Below are positions 42,279-51,725 of a DNA stretch of 64,000 nt, one piece after another. Location of the stretch: positions 1 through 64,000 of the forward strand of contig JASJCI010000025.1 of assembly GCA_030066085.1 (NCBI GenBank). The letters run 5' to 3'. Origin of the DNA: Gammaproteobacteria bacterium. Lineage in GTDB: Bacteria; Pseudomonadota; Gammaproteobacteria; GCA-001735895. The notes below the pieces were generated by a model. It was not told the origin of the DNA and did no database searches. It saw only the letters and a program-made list of their open reading frames with translations. A program made the position numbers and the translations under genes. How positions within the stretch are numbered: the stretch's first letter is position 1; the number at the start of each line of letters is the position of its first letter.

Positions 42279-43337
42279 TCAGAACGACGGCAGGAAACGA
42301 TCCGCGGAAATCCGGTCCTTGGCGAAGCCCTGCTTGAGCAGGTAGAGCTGCATCGCATCGACCAGCCCGGGCGGCCCGCAAAGGTAGGCGTCGGCCTGTT
42401 CGAAGCCGGTGGTGAGCGTCGGCAGGTGCTCGTAGAAGTAACCGCGCAAGCCTTTCCAGTTGCTCGGTCTCGGTTCGCGTGACAGCACGCTGACAAACTC
42501 GATCGGCGTGCCGAAAGCCCAGCGATTGACGACCGGATCGAGGTAATCCCGGTGAAACAGGTGCTGCTGGTCGCGCGCGGCGAAAACCACGCGCACCGGC
42601 GGCTGTTCCATCGACGGCAGGCTGGCGAGTTCCTCGAGCATCGCGAGCACCGGCGCAAGGCCGGTGCCGCCGGCAAAAAACAGCGCGGGGCGCTTCCGGT
42701 CGCGCAGCACGAAATGGCCCAGCGGCCGGCTTACGCGCAGTCTTGCCCCGACCCGGTCGACAGCGGTCAGCCATTCGCCGAGACGCCCGCCGGGAAACTC
42801 GCGTACGAAAAAACGCAGCTCGCCGTCGCCACGACAGGCACCGGCAAAAGAAAAACAGCGCGCCGGCACGACGCCGGGCACTTCGAGACGCGCATACTGT
42901 CCGCTGTTGTAGCCGTTGGGATGGGGTTTATCGAGCCGGACCTCGAGCAACAGCACCAGCGGCGTAATCCGTTCGACCCGGGTAACGGTGGCATCGATGT
43001 CGGCTTCGTCGGGCGCGAGGCCGTCGAACAGGTAATCGCTCGCGACCGTGAGCGCGCTTTGCACGTGGCAACGGCAGGCCAGCACATCACCCTGCGCCAG
43101 ATCCTGCGAGCTGATCACGTCGCCGAAATCGGTCAGCGCCCGGACCTTGCCCGCGGTTACCCGGCAGCGGCAGCTGCCGCACAGGCCGACCCGGCAACCG
43201 TTCGGCCATTCGAGCCCCGCCGCCAGCGCCGCCTGCAGCAGCGTCTGCCCCGCGGCGACAGCAAAACTCGTGCCGTCGCTGAGCGTGACCGTGTGCGCGG
43301 CGCCCCGGCGCGGCTTTGGCGTCGAGCTCGAGCTCAT
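42279..43337 (-). CDS. Ferredoxin-NAD(P)H reductase, 2Fe-2S plus FAD/NAD domains
   Basis: 352 residues from ATG 43337 (GGAGGA lies 11 bases upstream). Residues ~15-95 are a plant-type 2Fe-2S ferredoxin with cysteines in NGCRVGLCGSCRCRV and LACRCHV. Residues ~110-210 bind FAD (YNSGQYARLEVPG, RCFSFAGACR), and ~215-350 bind NAD(P)H (FFAGGTGLAPVLAML, CGPPGLVDAM). This is the electron-transfer component of ring-hydroxylating or mono-oxygenases such as those with phenol hydroxylase; the oxygenase partner is not in the window. Confidence 0.87.
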   Translation of the reverse strand: MSSSSTPKPRRGAAHTVTLSDGTSFAVAAGQTLLQAALAAGLEWPNGCRVGLCGSCRCRVTAGKVRALTDFGDVISSQDLAQGDVLACRCHVQSALTVASDYLFDGLAPDEADIDATVTRVERITPLVLLLEVRLDKPHPNGYNSGQYARLEVPGVVPARCFSFAGACRGDGELRFFVREFPGGRLGEWLTAVDRVGARLRVSRPLGHFVLRDRKRPALFFAGGTGLAPVLAMLEELASLPSMEQPPVRVVFAARDQQHLFHRDYLDPVVNRWAFGTPIEFVSVLSREPRPSNWKGLRGYFYEHLPTLTTGFEQADAYLCGPPGLVDAMQLYLLKQGFAKDRISADRFLPSF

Positions 43338-43721
43338 GCGCGGCAAAATCCTCCGTGCCCGGCGGATCCGACTGCTGCCCGTTCAGGCAGGTTCGACTGG
43401 GTTTTCAACGGCTTGTCTCCGTGGTTGCCATCTTGCGACGCGCGCGACGAAGCGCGCCACAGCAAATCTTATACGCAGGTTTTCGATCGCGGTATCACCA
43501 TTTGCAAAAAGGCGTCGTGCCGAGCTCGCGCTCGACCTGCCGCGATTTTTGCCGGTCTTTTCCCCTGTCCGCACGGGCAGTTGCCATAGCGATCATTGGC
43601 TTAACTTATCCGGCAACTGGCCGATGCAGAAGCTGACGCGGCGCCGTGCGAGGCATGCCGGGCGCTGATACGGGCAGTGGTTCGGACGAGCGGAGCTGCC
43701 AGCAGGATAATCGAAAGCGAT

Positions 43722-45605
43722 ATGTTACGAGAGTTTTCACAGTTCGGAAGGTGGCTGGTCACGGCACTGATCGTGCTGGCGCTGGGCGTACCGGCCGCGG
43801 TAACGGCCGCCGAACCCGCGCTCGACCTGACCGCGGCCGAAAAAGCCTGGCTGGCGGAGCATCCGTCGATCCGGCTCGCGGTCGACATCGACTGGGCCCC
43901 GTTCGAGTACATCGACGCGCGGCGCAATTACGTCGGCATGGCGGCCGAATACATCTCCCTGGTCGAACAGCGGCTCGGTATCGAGTTCGAGGTGGAAAAG
44001 GAAAAAACCTGGTCGCAAGCCGTCGAGGCGATGAAACAGCGCGAACTCGACATGTATTCCTGCGTGGTGTCGACCGTGCAACGCCGCGAATACGTCGACT
44101 TTACCCGCCCCTACCTGTCGTTCCCGATGGTCATCGTTACCTCGGACCAGGTGGCCTACGTCAACGGTGTGCGTGATCTGCGCGGGGAACAAGTCGCCGT
44201 GGTCGAGGGTTATGCCACCCAGGACCTGATGGAAAAGAACCATCCCGAAATCGAACTCTATCTCGCGCGCAACGTCGCCGATGCGCTCGAGCAGGTATCA
44301 CACGGCAAGGTCTACGCCTACATCGGTAACATCGCCACGGTCAGTCACGTGATCAAGCGCGAGGGCCTGACCAACATCAAGATTTCCGGCGAGACGCCAT
44401 ACAACTACGAGCTGTCGATGGCGGTGCGTAACGACTGGCCCGAATTCGTGCCCATCCTGCAAAAAGCGCTGGATTCGATCAGCGAACAACAGCGTGACCA
44501 GATCTACCGCAACTGGATCAGCCTGCGTTACGAGCACGGCTTCGACTACGAACTGTTCTGGCAAATCCTCGGCGCGGTCTTGCTGGTACTCGTAACCGTG
44601 GTGGCCTGGAACCGGCGCCTGTCGAGCGAGATCGACAAACGGATCGATGCCGAGCGGCTGGCGCAGGACGCCCACCAGCGACTCGAAACGGCCAACCGCA
44701 AGCTGGTCGATTACGTCGATATCGTCGATCGCCACGTGATCACCTCGTCGACCGACAAGTGGGGGCGGATCACGTCCGCCAGCTCGGCGTTTCGCGAGAT
44801 CTCCGGCTACAGCGAGCGCGAACTGATCGGTCGCAGTCACAGTATCGTGCGCCACGAAGATATGCCGGCGGCACTCTACCGCGATATGTGGCAAGCGCTC
44901 ACCCGCGGCGGGTCCTGGGAAGGCGAGATCAAGAACCGCAAGAAGAACGGCGATTACTACTGGGTGCAGACCTACATATCACCCGTGTTCGGCGACGATG
45001 GCGAGATCACCGGTTATACCGCGATTCGTGAAGACATTACCGCCAAGAAGCTGGCCGAGGAGCTGTCGATCACCGACGAGCTGACGGGCATGTATAACCG
45101 TCGGCACTTCAACGAGCTGTTTCCGCGGGAGCTCGCCCGCGCGCAGCGCGAGCGGCGTATTCTCGGCCTGATGATCATGGACGTCGATTACTTCAAGGCC
45201 TACAACGACAACTATGGCCATCAGCATGGCGACGAGGCGCTGCGCAACGTGGCGCAAACGATCAGGGACCACCTGCGGCGCGCCGGCGATTTTGCGTTCC
45301 GCATCGGCGGCGAGGAATTCGCCGTGGTGGTCAATTCGGACGACCCGGCGGACATCGGCCGGGCCGCGGAAAACCTGCGCCGCGCGGTCGAGGATGCCGG
45401 CTTCGAGCACGCCTATAGCAATATCGCCGAGCACATCACGGTATCGATCGGCCTGGTTCGCCACGACGGCCGGGCGGCGACCGCGGGCCATGAACTGCTG
45501 TTCCGCCGCGCCGACGACGCGCTCTACGAGGCCAAGCGACGCGGCCGCAATTGCGTGGTCGAGCACGACAGGCTGGTCGAAATGAAGCTGGCCGGCGAAT
45601 CCTGA
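43722..45605 (+). CDS. Diguanylate cyclase with periplasmic binding domain and PAS
   Basis: 627 residues from ATG 43722. Signal/anchor (WLVTALIVLALGVPAAVTA), then an SBP_bac_3 periplasmic binding domain (~30-275: LAVDIDWAPFEYI, MYSCVVSTVQRREYVDFTRP). A membrane segment follows (~281-303, ELFWQILGAVLLVLVTVVAW), then PAS (~335-455) and GGDEF (~460-615). The active-site sequence is GGEEF in FRIGGEEFAVV, so c-di-GMP synthesis is expected. It should sense a small molecule in the periplasm and make c-di-GMP. No I-site RxxD is found right before it. Confidence 0.9.
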   Translation: MLREFSQFGRWLVTALIVLALGVPAAVTAAEPALDLTAAEKAWLAEHPSIRLAVDIDWAPFEYIDARRNYVGMAAEYISLVEQRLGIEFEVEKEKTWSQAVEAMKQRELDMYSCVVSTVQRREYVDFTRPYLSFPMVIVTSDQVAYVNGVRDLRGEQVAVVEGYATQDLMEKNHPEIELYLARNVADALEQVSHGKVYAYIGNIATVSHVIKREGLTNIKISGETPYNYELSMAVRNDWPEFVPILQKALDSISEQQRDQIYRNWISLRYEHGFDYELFWQILGAVLLVLVTVVAWNRRLSSEIDKRIDAERLAQDAHQRLETANRKLVDYVDIVDRHVITSSTDKWGRITSASSAFREISGYSERELIGRSHSIVRHEDMPAALYRDMWQALTRGGSWEGEIKNRKKNGDYYWVQTYISPVFGDDGEITGYTAIREDITAKKLAEELSITDELTGMYNRRHFNELFPRELARAQRERRILGLMIMDVDYFKAYNDNYGHQHGDEALRNVAQTIRDHLRRAGDFAFRIGGEEFAVVVNSDDPADIGRAAENLRRAVEDAGFEHAYSNIAEHITVSIGLVRHDGRAATAGHELLFRRADDALYEAKRRGRNCVVEHDRLVEMKLAGES

Positions 45606-45649
45606 CCCGGGTCGGCCGCCCCGTGCCGCCACGCGCGCCCGGCCCCGGG

Positions 45650-46684
45650 TTATTGAAATTCCTGTTGCAGATCGACGGTCGAGCGTTTGCCGATCGCGTC
45701 GTAGTTTTGTTCCAGCCAGGCCGCGGTCACCTCGCGGCCCGCGTCGCGCAGGTGGCACAGGAAATCCCAGTCCGGGCTGAACTTGCTGGCGACGCTGAAG
45801 CGGTCGGTGACGTCGTCGGCCCGGATCGAATGAATATTCAGGTGGGTGAAGTGGAAGTGATCGCGGAACTCGTCCTTGATCCAGCCTTCCTCGACCATGC
45901 GCTTGACGAAATGAATCGCGCGCATTTCGCGCAATAGCGACGAGTTGAAGCTGATCTCGTTGATGCGGTTGTGAATGTCGTGCGAGGTCTTCGGCACCTC
46001 GTCGCGCTCGATCGGGTTGACATGCAGAATCACGATGTCGTCCGTTGCGGTGTCATAGATCAGCGGGTAGAGCGCGGGATTACCCATGTAACCGCCGTCC
46101 CAGTAGGCTTCGCCATCGATCTCGACCGCCTGGAACAGCATCGGCAGGCAGGCCGACGCCAGGACCGCTTCGAGGCTGACTTCCTCGTTGTGAAACACCT
46201 TGATCTTGTTGCTGCGCACGTTGGTCGCGCAGATGAACATGTTGACGCAGTCGCAGCGCTTGATTTCGTCGAAATCCACGTGGCGCATCAACACGTCGCG
46301 CAGCGGATTGATATCGAGCGGGTTGAACTGGTAGGGCGAAAATACCTTGGTGAAGGTATCGAACCAGTGGTAGGCGAGCGTCTGGCCAAGATCCTGCCCG
46401 CCGAAAAACTGTTCCCACAACGATGGTCGTATCGGGCTGTAGCGCTGACCGGCGTCGCTGATATCCCGCCAGAAATCATGCAGCGCCTGGCGCGCACCGT
46501 CAGCCCCGTGTTTCATCTTGCCGTAGGCGTAGACCGCGGTGTTCATCGCGCCGGCGCTGGTGGCGCTGAGGCCGTCGATTTCCAGGCGTCCGTCCTCGCA
46601 CAGCTTGTCGAGGACACCCCAGGCAAAGGCGCCGTGCGCGCCGCCACCCTGCAGGGCCAGGTTGACCGGTTTGGGCGCGGTCAC
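45650..46684 (-). CDS. Patatin-like phospholipase
   Basis: 344 residues. GTG 46684 overlaps the stop of bdhA (GTGA) and is the start. LALQGGGAHGAFAWG is the oxyanion loop; the nucleophile Ser is in SATSAGAMNT, with Ala in place of the first Gly of GxSxG; the partner Asp is in YWDGGYMGNP near residue 205. Patatin-like proteins next to 3-hydroxybutyrate dehydrogenase are a recurrent pair. It may act on lipids or on polyhydroxybutyrate-related esters. Confidence 0.85.
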   Translation of the reverse strand: MTAPKPVNLALQGGGAHGAFAWGVLDKLCEDGRLEIDGLSATSAGAMNTAVYAYGKMKHGADGARQALHDFWRDISDAGQRYSPIRPSLWEQFFGGQDLGQTLAYHWFDTFTKVFSPYQFNPLDINPLRDVLMRHVDFDEIKRCDCVNMFICATNVRSNKIKVFHNEEVSLEAVLASACLPMLFQAVEIDGEAYWDGGYMGNPALYPLIYDTATDDIVILHVNPIERDEVPKTSHDIHNRINEISFNSSLLREMRAIHFVKRMVEEGWIKDEFRDHFHFTHLNIHSIRADDVTDRFSVASKFSPDWDFLCHLRDAGREVTAAWLEQNYDAIGKRSTVDLQQEFQ

Positions 46685-47463
46685 TGCGCGGTCCAGCCAC
46701 CGTCGAGTGGCGTGATGGTACCGGTCATGCTGGCGCCGCCCGCGGAGCACAGGAAGCGGGCGAACTCGCCGATCTGCTCGATGGTGACGAACTGTTTGGT
46801 CGGTTGCGCCGCGAGCAGCACGTCACGCTTGACTTCGTCCTCGCTGATGCCGCGCGCCTGCGCGGTGTCGGCGACCTGGCCCTCGACCAGCGGCGTCCAG
46901 ACGTAACCCGGGCAAATCGCGTTGCAGGTAATGTTTTCCTCGGCGACTTCCAGTGCCACCACCTTGGTCAGCCCCGCGATACCGTGCTTGGCGGCAACGT
47001 AGGCCGATTTGAATGGCGATGCCACCAGTGCGTGGGCCGAGGCGAGGTTGATGATGCGGCCCCAGCCGGCGGCGCGCATCAGCGGCACGCACAGGCGCGT
47101 CGTATGGAAGGCGGCGGTCAGGTTGAGGCCGATGATCAGGTCCCACTTTTCCGGCGGAAACTCGGCGATCGGCGCGACGTGCTGCACGCCGGCGTTGTTG
47201 ACCAGGATGTCGACGCCGCCGAAACGCTCGCGTGTCGCTGCCACCAGCGCCTCGATTTGATCGGCCTGCGTCAGGTCGGCGCCGTGGTAAAACGTCTCGA
47301 TGCCGCAGCTTGCGCGCAGCTCGGCGCAGTCACTTTCGATTTGCCGAGGATCGCCGAAACCGTTGATCACGAGATTGGCGCCGTCCTGCGCCAGTGCACG
47401 TGCGATCCCTTGGCCGATCCCGCTGGTCGAGCCGGTGACGATGGCTGTCTTGCCTGCAAGCAT
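46681..47463 (-). CDS. bdhA: 3-hydroxybutyrate dehydrogenase (SDR family)
   Basis: 260 residues from ATG 47463. The Rossmann motif is TGSTSGIGQG, then NNAGVQHVAPI, catalytic Ser in LASAHALVASP, and Tyr/Lys in SAYVAAKHGIAG. The block AICPGYVWTPLVEGQ and the final TGTITPLDGGWTAQ are typical of BdhA. It oxidises (R)-3-hydroxybutyrate to acetoacetate with NAD+, part of polyhydroxybutyrate or ketone-body use. It overlaps the patatin gene by four bases. Confidence 0.9.
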   Translation of the reverse strand: MLAGKTAIVTGSTSGIGQGIARALAQDGANLVINGFGDPRQIESDCAELRASCGIETFYHGADLTQADQIEALVAATRERFGGVDILVNNAGVQHVAPIAEFPPEKWDLIIGLNLTAAFHTTRLCVPLMRAAGWGRIINLASAHALVASPFKSAYVAAKHGIAGLTKVVALEVAEENITCNAICPGYVWTPLVEGQVADTAQARGISEDEVKRDVLLAAQPTKQFVTIEQIGEFARFLCSAGGASMTGTITPLDGGWTAQ

Positions 47464-47859
47464 GAGTCTTCTCCGGATAAAGCCGTTACGCGGATGTAGT
47501 GTCGCCGACAACATTCCACAAGCGGTGCGCGCGGTATCTTAACCCGGCCCGGCCAAAAAAGATCGAAAGCGCCCGCCGTGGACGAGATTGCACCCTGCCT
47601 GGGCAAAAGGCAGTCGGCGCCGGCGGGCAAGAGCGGGAGCCAGGCCGGCAGGCGCAACTGCCGTTCGCGCAGATGGGTGACCGAAAATTCGATATGATCT
47701 TCAGCCAGCAGGTCGGAGCTTCGCTATACCGGGCCGAGCTGATTGCAGACGAGGCGCTCGTTGCGGGGTTCTAGCGGCACTCGGGAGAGCCGATCAGCCG
47801 ATTTTTCACGCGGCGAACTATTGTCTATCATCGTGGTATCCCAGCCACTGGAGCCAGGC

Positions 47860-48279
47860 ATGAATCCCGATCCGGACTGCATCTTCTGCAAGATCATTGC
47901 GGGTGAAATCCCCTGTTTCAAACTCTACGAAGACAAAGCCACGTTTGCGTTCATGGATATCAATCCCGCCAACGAGGGGCACGCGCTGGTGATTCCCAGG
48001 GAACACGCGGCCGACGTGCACGCGGTTTCGGCCGAGGCAATTGCCGCCACCGTGGTGACGGCCAAGAAGATCGCGACCGCGGTCGAGCGTACGGTCAAGC
48101 CCGATGGCCTCAACCTGCTGCAGTGTAACGGTCCGGCGGCGGCGCAATCGGTGCTGCACTTCCACATGCACGTGCTGCCGCGTTTCGACAACGACGAGCT
48201 GAAACTCAACTGGGGTCTTCAGCCTGGCGACATGGACGCGATCGGCGCACTCGCCGAACGCATACGCGCCAACCTGTAG
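47860..48279 (+). CDS. HIT-family nucleotide hydrolase
   Basis: 139 residues from ATG 47860. DCIFCKIIAGEIPCFKLYED near the start and the catalytic HIT motif LHFHMHVLPR near residue 100 are clear. The protein resembles HinT-like purine nucleoside phosphoramidase and Ap4A hydrolase relatives. The two Cys in CIFC match Zn-binding HIT members. Confidence 0.9.
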   Translation: MNPDPDCIFCKIIAGEIPCFKLYEDKATFAFMDINPANEGHALVIPREHAADVHAVSAEAIAATVVTAKKIATAVERTVKPDGLNLLQCNGPAAAQSVLHFHMHVLPRFDNDELKLNWGLQPGDMDAIGALAERIRANL

Positions 48280-48293
48280 CTGCCCCCGCAGGC

Positions 48294-48321
48294 AAAAAAA
48301 GCCCGGACCAGGGGTCCGGGC
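48294..48321 (-). terminator. Intrinsic terminator of the fasciclin gene
   Basis: On the minus strand a 9-bp stem (GCCCGGACC/GGTCCGGGC, 48301-48321) with a 3-base loop is followed by seven T (48300-48294). It lies 39 bp after the fasciclin stop and next to the HIT stop. Confidence 0.9.
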
Positions 48322-48360
48322 CGAGAGGCCCCCGCGCCCACACGCGAGGCAGGTAACGCT

Positions 48361-49512
48361 TTACTGTCCGACCGGAATCGGCAGCAGCACGCGGTTGATG
48401 GTATGGATGATACCGTTGGCGGCGCGCAGGTCGCTGGCGAAAAGAACCAGGCGGGGGTCGCGCACGGCCGGGGCGTTGTCCTCGAGGCGTCTGCCGTCCG
48501 GGTAGAAGGTCGCGTCATCGAAGAGGGTGTCGATGGTATCCGACAGGATGACGTCCTTGACCACCTGCGTCCCCGGCGACACGTGGTAGAGCAGCACGGC
48601 GGTCAGCAACGGGATCGGGTCGCCGCCACCGAGTTCGGTCAGTGCGCCGACGATGAACTCGAATGCGCCGGATTCGCGGAAGCCGCGATAACCCAGCGAA
48701 CGCGCCAGGCGGACGAAGGCCGCGTCGTTCGGTGCGAACACGGTGAAGTCGCCAGTCCTGTCGTTCAGGGTTCCGTCCAGGCCGGCGGTTTGCAGTGCGG
48801 TCAGCAGCAGGTCGTAATCGAAACGGTTGAAATCGAAGTTGCCGCCGCTCTTGCCCACGATCTCGGCGATCGTAGGTTCGCTGTCCGGATCGTTGTTCGG
48901 CAGGTCGGACGGGATCAGCACGCGGTTGATGGTATGGATAATGCCGTTGCGCGCGACGATATCGCTCTTGAACGCGAGCAGGCGCGGGTTCTTGAAATCC
49001 GGATCGGCGTCGAGCAGCTGGCTGCGGAACGGTACGATGCCGGAGTCGGGCAGCAGGGTTTCGATCACGTCGACGTGACGGATTTCGGCCAGCGTCTTGG
49101 CTTCCCCATCGACGTGGTAGAGCAGGATGTCGGTCAGCGGTCCGACCGGGTCACCTTTGCCGAGAATCGTCAGGGTGTCGACTATCGTGCTGAACGCACC
49201 CGCCTCGTCCCAGCCTTTGAAACCGAGATCACGCGCGAGGCGGATGAAAGCCCGGTCGGTGGGTGCAAACACGGTGAAGTCGGCGTTCTCGTCATCGAGG
49301 GTGCCGTCGAGGCCTGCCGTCACCACGGCCTGCAGCAGGATGTCGTAATCGTGCCGGTTGCGGTCGAAGTCACCGCCGCTTTGCAACACGATCTCGGTGA
49401 TAGTCGGTGTGCTGTGATGGTCGGCAGCGACCTGCGCGCTGGCTGCCAGCAGCAGCGCGCCGGCACTGGCCGCAGCCAGCCAGGCGGCCGTTTTAGTCGG
49501 TTCGCGATTCAT
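48361..49512 (-). CDS. Secreted protein with two fasciclin (FAS1) domains
   Basis: 383 residues. A signal peptide (TAAWLAAASAGALLLAASAQVAA) leads into two FAS1 repeats, ~38-205 and ~210-383. Each carries TVFAPTDRAFI or TVFAPNDAAFV (H1 region), LLYHV, and NGIIHTINRVL (H2 region). FAS1 proteins mediate adhesion or matrix contacts. The two repeats are more similar to each other than usual, suggesting a duplication. It ends at a strong terminator. Confidence 0.9.
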   Translation of the reverse strand: MNREPTKTAAWLAAASAGALLLAASAQVAADHHSTPTITEIVLQSGGDFDRNRHDYDILLQAVVTAGLDGTLDDENADFTVFAPTDRAFIRLARDLGFKGWDEAGAFSTIVDTLTILGKGDPVGPLTDILLYHVDGEAKTLAEIRHVDVIETLLPDSGIVPFRSQLLDADPDFKNPRLLAFKSDIVARNGIIHTINRVLIPSDLPNNDPDSEPTIAEIVGKSGGNFDFNRFDYDLLLTALQTAGLDGTLNDRTGDFTVFAPNDAAFVRLARSLGYRGFRESGAFEFIVGALTELGGGDPIPLLTAVLLYHVSPGTQVVKDVILSDTIDTLFDDATFYPDGRRLEDNAPAVRDPRLVLFASDLRAANGIIHTINRVLLPIPVGQ

Positions 49513-49952
49513 TGTTCTCTCCAGGGTTTCATTGAGGCGTCAAAATACGCGGGGTGCCGTGAAACCGGCGTGAAAGCGATGTGAAGATATTGTGAAGATC
49601 CGCAGCCGGGGCGGATTCATCGCGCAAACCGACCGGAAATGCGGATGAGAGCGACGCGCGGGGTCGAAAAACGGATTTCCGCAACCCGCGGCAAGCGTGA
49701 GCGAGCCTGGCCTTTTTTATCGGTTAGTCGGGAGCCTGCATCAACATGTAGTGGGCCGGCGGCCGCTTGCCTACCAGATCTTGTGTTTAATGCCCCCGGA
49801 TTGTACCTGCCCGGGCTGTTGGCTCGTTCGCGGGTGCGAATTTGTGACCCTGTTTACCAATTTTGCACGTGGTTTTTTGCCAGTCTGAACTACTATTAAT
49901 TCAGCAATTGAGACAATTGATAACGGAACCCGGAAACGACACGAACTGACCC
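49513..49952. other. Intergenic region between fasciclin and motor-like genes
   Basis: 440 bases between divergent genes. No gene is convincing. The right end is AT-rich (near 49850-49930) and probably holds the promoter of the coiled-coil gene, with TATTAAT at 49893 as a possible -10. TGTGAAGATATTGTGAAGAT at 49580-49599 is a short direct repeat. Confidence 0.45.
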
Positions 49953-51686
49953 ATGTTTGCTACCAAATCCGAAACCAATAAATCGAAAACGATCGACGCA
50001 TTGATTCCGATGATCGATCTGTTCGCCGTACTCGCGATCGTATTCATGATCTACTCCAGCGACGAAATCATCGCCGCGCAGGAGAAAAGCCAGGAGACGA
50101 TCGACGAGATCGCCACCGAGTACAAGAAGCTGAAAGAAGAAGTTGCCGCGGCCGAGGAGGCCAGGCAGCGCCGGCGCGATACCCTGGCCGAGAACGCGGT
50201 CAAAACGCTCGAGGAAATCGAGTCGGAGCGCGAGCAAAAGGCGCAGCAGCTGGTGCAGCAGTTTACCCAGATGATGGAAGCGCAGCAGGCCGAGGCCAAG
50301 AAGGAATATGAAATCCTCGTCGCCAAGCTGGAGCTCGAGCAGGAGAAAGAAGTCGAGCGCCAGAAAACCGAACTGCAGCAGGAAAAACAGCAGCAGTTGC
50401 AGACCCAGGTGGCCCAGCTGGAACAGCAGAAAGAGCAGGAAGTCTCGGCGGCCAAGCAGGTCTTCGAACAACAGATGACGACCAAGCAGCAGCAGCTCGA
50501 AATGACCACCCAGGCGATCATCGCCGCGGAGATGGAGCGCGTGCAGGACCTGACCCAACAGCAGGCCGCGCTCGAGCAGCAGAAACAGACCGAGGTCGCC
50601 ATGGTGCAGCGGCAAAGCTCCGAGGCGCTGGCGCAACAGCGGGCGCAGCTCGAAGCGCAGAAGCAGGCTGAAGCGCAGGCAGCCGCGGAACAGGCCCGAC
50701 AGCAGGCCGCGGCCGAAGCCCAGGCGAAGCTGCAGCAGGAGCTGGCGGCGCAACAGGCCCGCCTGGAAGCGCAGAAGGCACAGGAGCTGGCGGCGCAGCA
50801 AGCCGCGGCCGAACAGCAAAAACAGCAGACGCTGGCGCAACAGCTGGCGGCGCAGCAGGCGCAGCTCGAAGCGCAAAAGGCGCGTGAACTGGCCGAAGCC
50901 GAAGCCGCCGCGCAGGAACTGGCGAAAAAGGCAGCGCAGGCTGCCGCCGAGGAAGCCGAGCGTGAAGTCAGGAAGACGGCCAAGCAGCAGGCGCAGGCCG
51001 AGGTCGAGGCCGAGCATGCCGAGGCGATGCAGCAGCAGCTGGCGCAGCTCGAGGCGCAAAAAGAGGCCGAGCTCAAGCCGTTTCTCGACGCCGAGCGCGA
51101 GCGCCAGGAAGCGCAGAAAGTTCGCGAGCAGATCGTCGACAACCTGCTGGAAAACTTCAAGGATTCCGACGAAGGCGACGTCGATATCGACCAGAAGACC
51201 GGCAAGGTCCGGATCAACTTCCAGGAGTCTTACTTCGTGCGCGGATCGGCCGAGCTGTCGGACAGCATGAAAGACCTGCTGCGCGTCATGATCCCGAAAT
51301 ACGCCAAGAGCATCTACGAGAACGAGGGTGCGGCCAAGCAGGTCGAGTCACTCAAGATCTCGGGCCTGACCTCGCCGATTTTCCGCGGCCGGTATTTCGA
51401 CATCAATGATACCTCGCCCGAGGGCGAAGAAGCGCGCGAGTACAACCTCAAGCTGAGTAACGACCGCGCGCTGGCGATGTACAACTACATATTCGACGAG
51501 GCGGAAATGGGCGATTACCCGTATCGCGCCCAGTTGAAGGCCGATCTTGGTATCGAGGCCCTGGGTTACCGAACCGCTACCCCGGTGCCGCAGCACCTGG
51601 TGGGCGAAAAAGCGGTCTGTCTCGAGTACGACTGCAAGAAAGAGCAGGCATCGATTCTCGAATTCAAACTTTATTCCGAGCTGTAA
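49953..51686 (+). CDS. Membrane-anchored coiled-coil OmpA-domain protein (ExbD/TolR-MotB-like)
   Basis: 577 residues. Residues 17-36 (ALIPMIDLFAVLAIVFMIY) form one membrane segment that aligns with the ExbD/TolR proton-channel helix; Asp22 stands where the proton-carrying Asp is found. Residues ~42-400 are an extreme Gln/Glu/Ala/Lys-rich coiled coil (AQQAAAEQQKQQTLAQQLAA). Residues ~402-577 look like an OmpA/MotB peptidoglycan-binding domain (KVRINFQESYFVRGSAELSD, LKLSNDRALAMYNYIFD). The coil could span the periplasm or much of it. The partner gene follows after 39 bp. Confidence 0.8.
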   Translation: MFATKSETNKSKTIDALIPMIDLFAVLAIVFMIYSSDEIIAAQEKSQETIDEIATEYKKLKEEVAAAEEARQRRRDTLAENAVKTLEEIESEREQKAQQLVQQFTQMMEAQQAEAKKEYEILVAKLELEQEKEVERQKTELQQEKQQQLQTQVAQLEQQKEQEVSAAKQVFEQQMTTKQQQLEMTTQAIIAAEMERVQDLTQQQAALEQQKQTEVAMVQRQSSEALAQQRAQLEAQKQAEAQAAAEQARQQAAAEAQAKLQQELAAQQARLEAQKAQELAAQQAAAEQQKQQTLAQQLAAQQAQLEAQKARELAEAEAAAQELAKKAAQAAAEEAEREVRKTAKQQAQAEVEAEHAEAMQQQLAQLEAQKEAELKPFLDAERERQEAQKVREQIVDNLLENFKDSDEGDVDIDQKTGKVRINFQESYFVRGSAELSDSMKDLLRVMIPKYAKSIYENEGAAKQVESLKISGLTSPIFRGRYFDINDTSPEGEEAREYNLKLSNDRALAMYNYIFDEAEMGDYPYRAQLKADLGIEALGYRTATPVPQHLVGEKAVCLEYDCKKEQASILEFKLYSEL

Positions 51687-51725
51687 AACTGACCAACATC
51701 CTGACGAGGGTTAGGGGAGCAAACA

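Noticed and set aside
49639-49899. 86-residue frame before the coiled-coil gene
   Set aside because: No start signal, odd composition (Cys, Arg, Pro) and no likeness to anything; probably the promoter region.
49896-51059. Leu/Arg-rich minus-strand frame
   Set aside because: Complement of the Gln/Glu/Ala coiled-coil codons; low complexity only reflects that coil.
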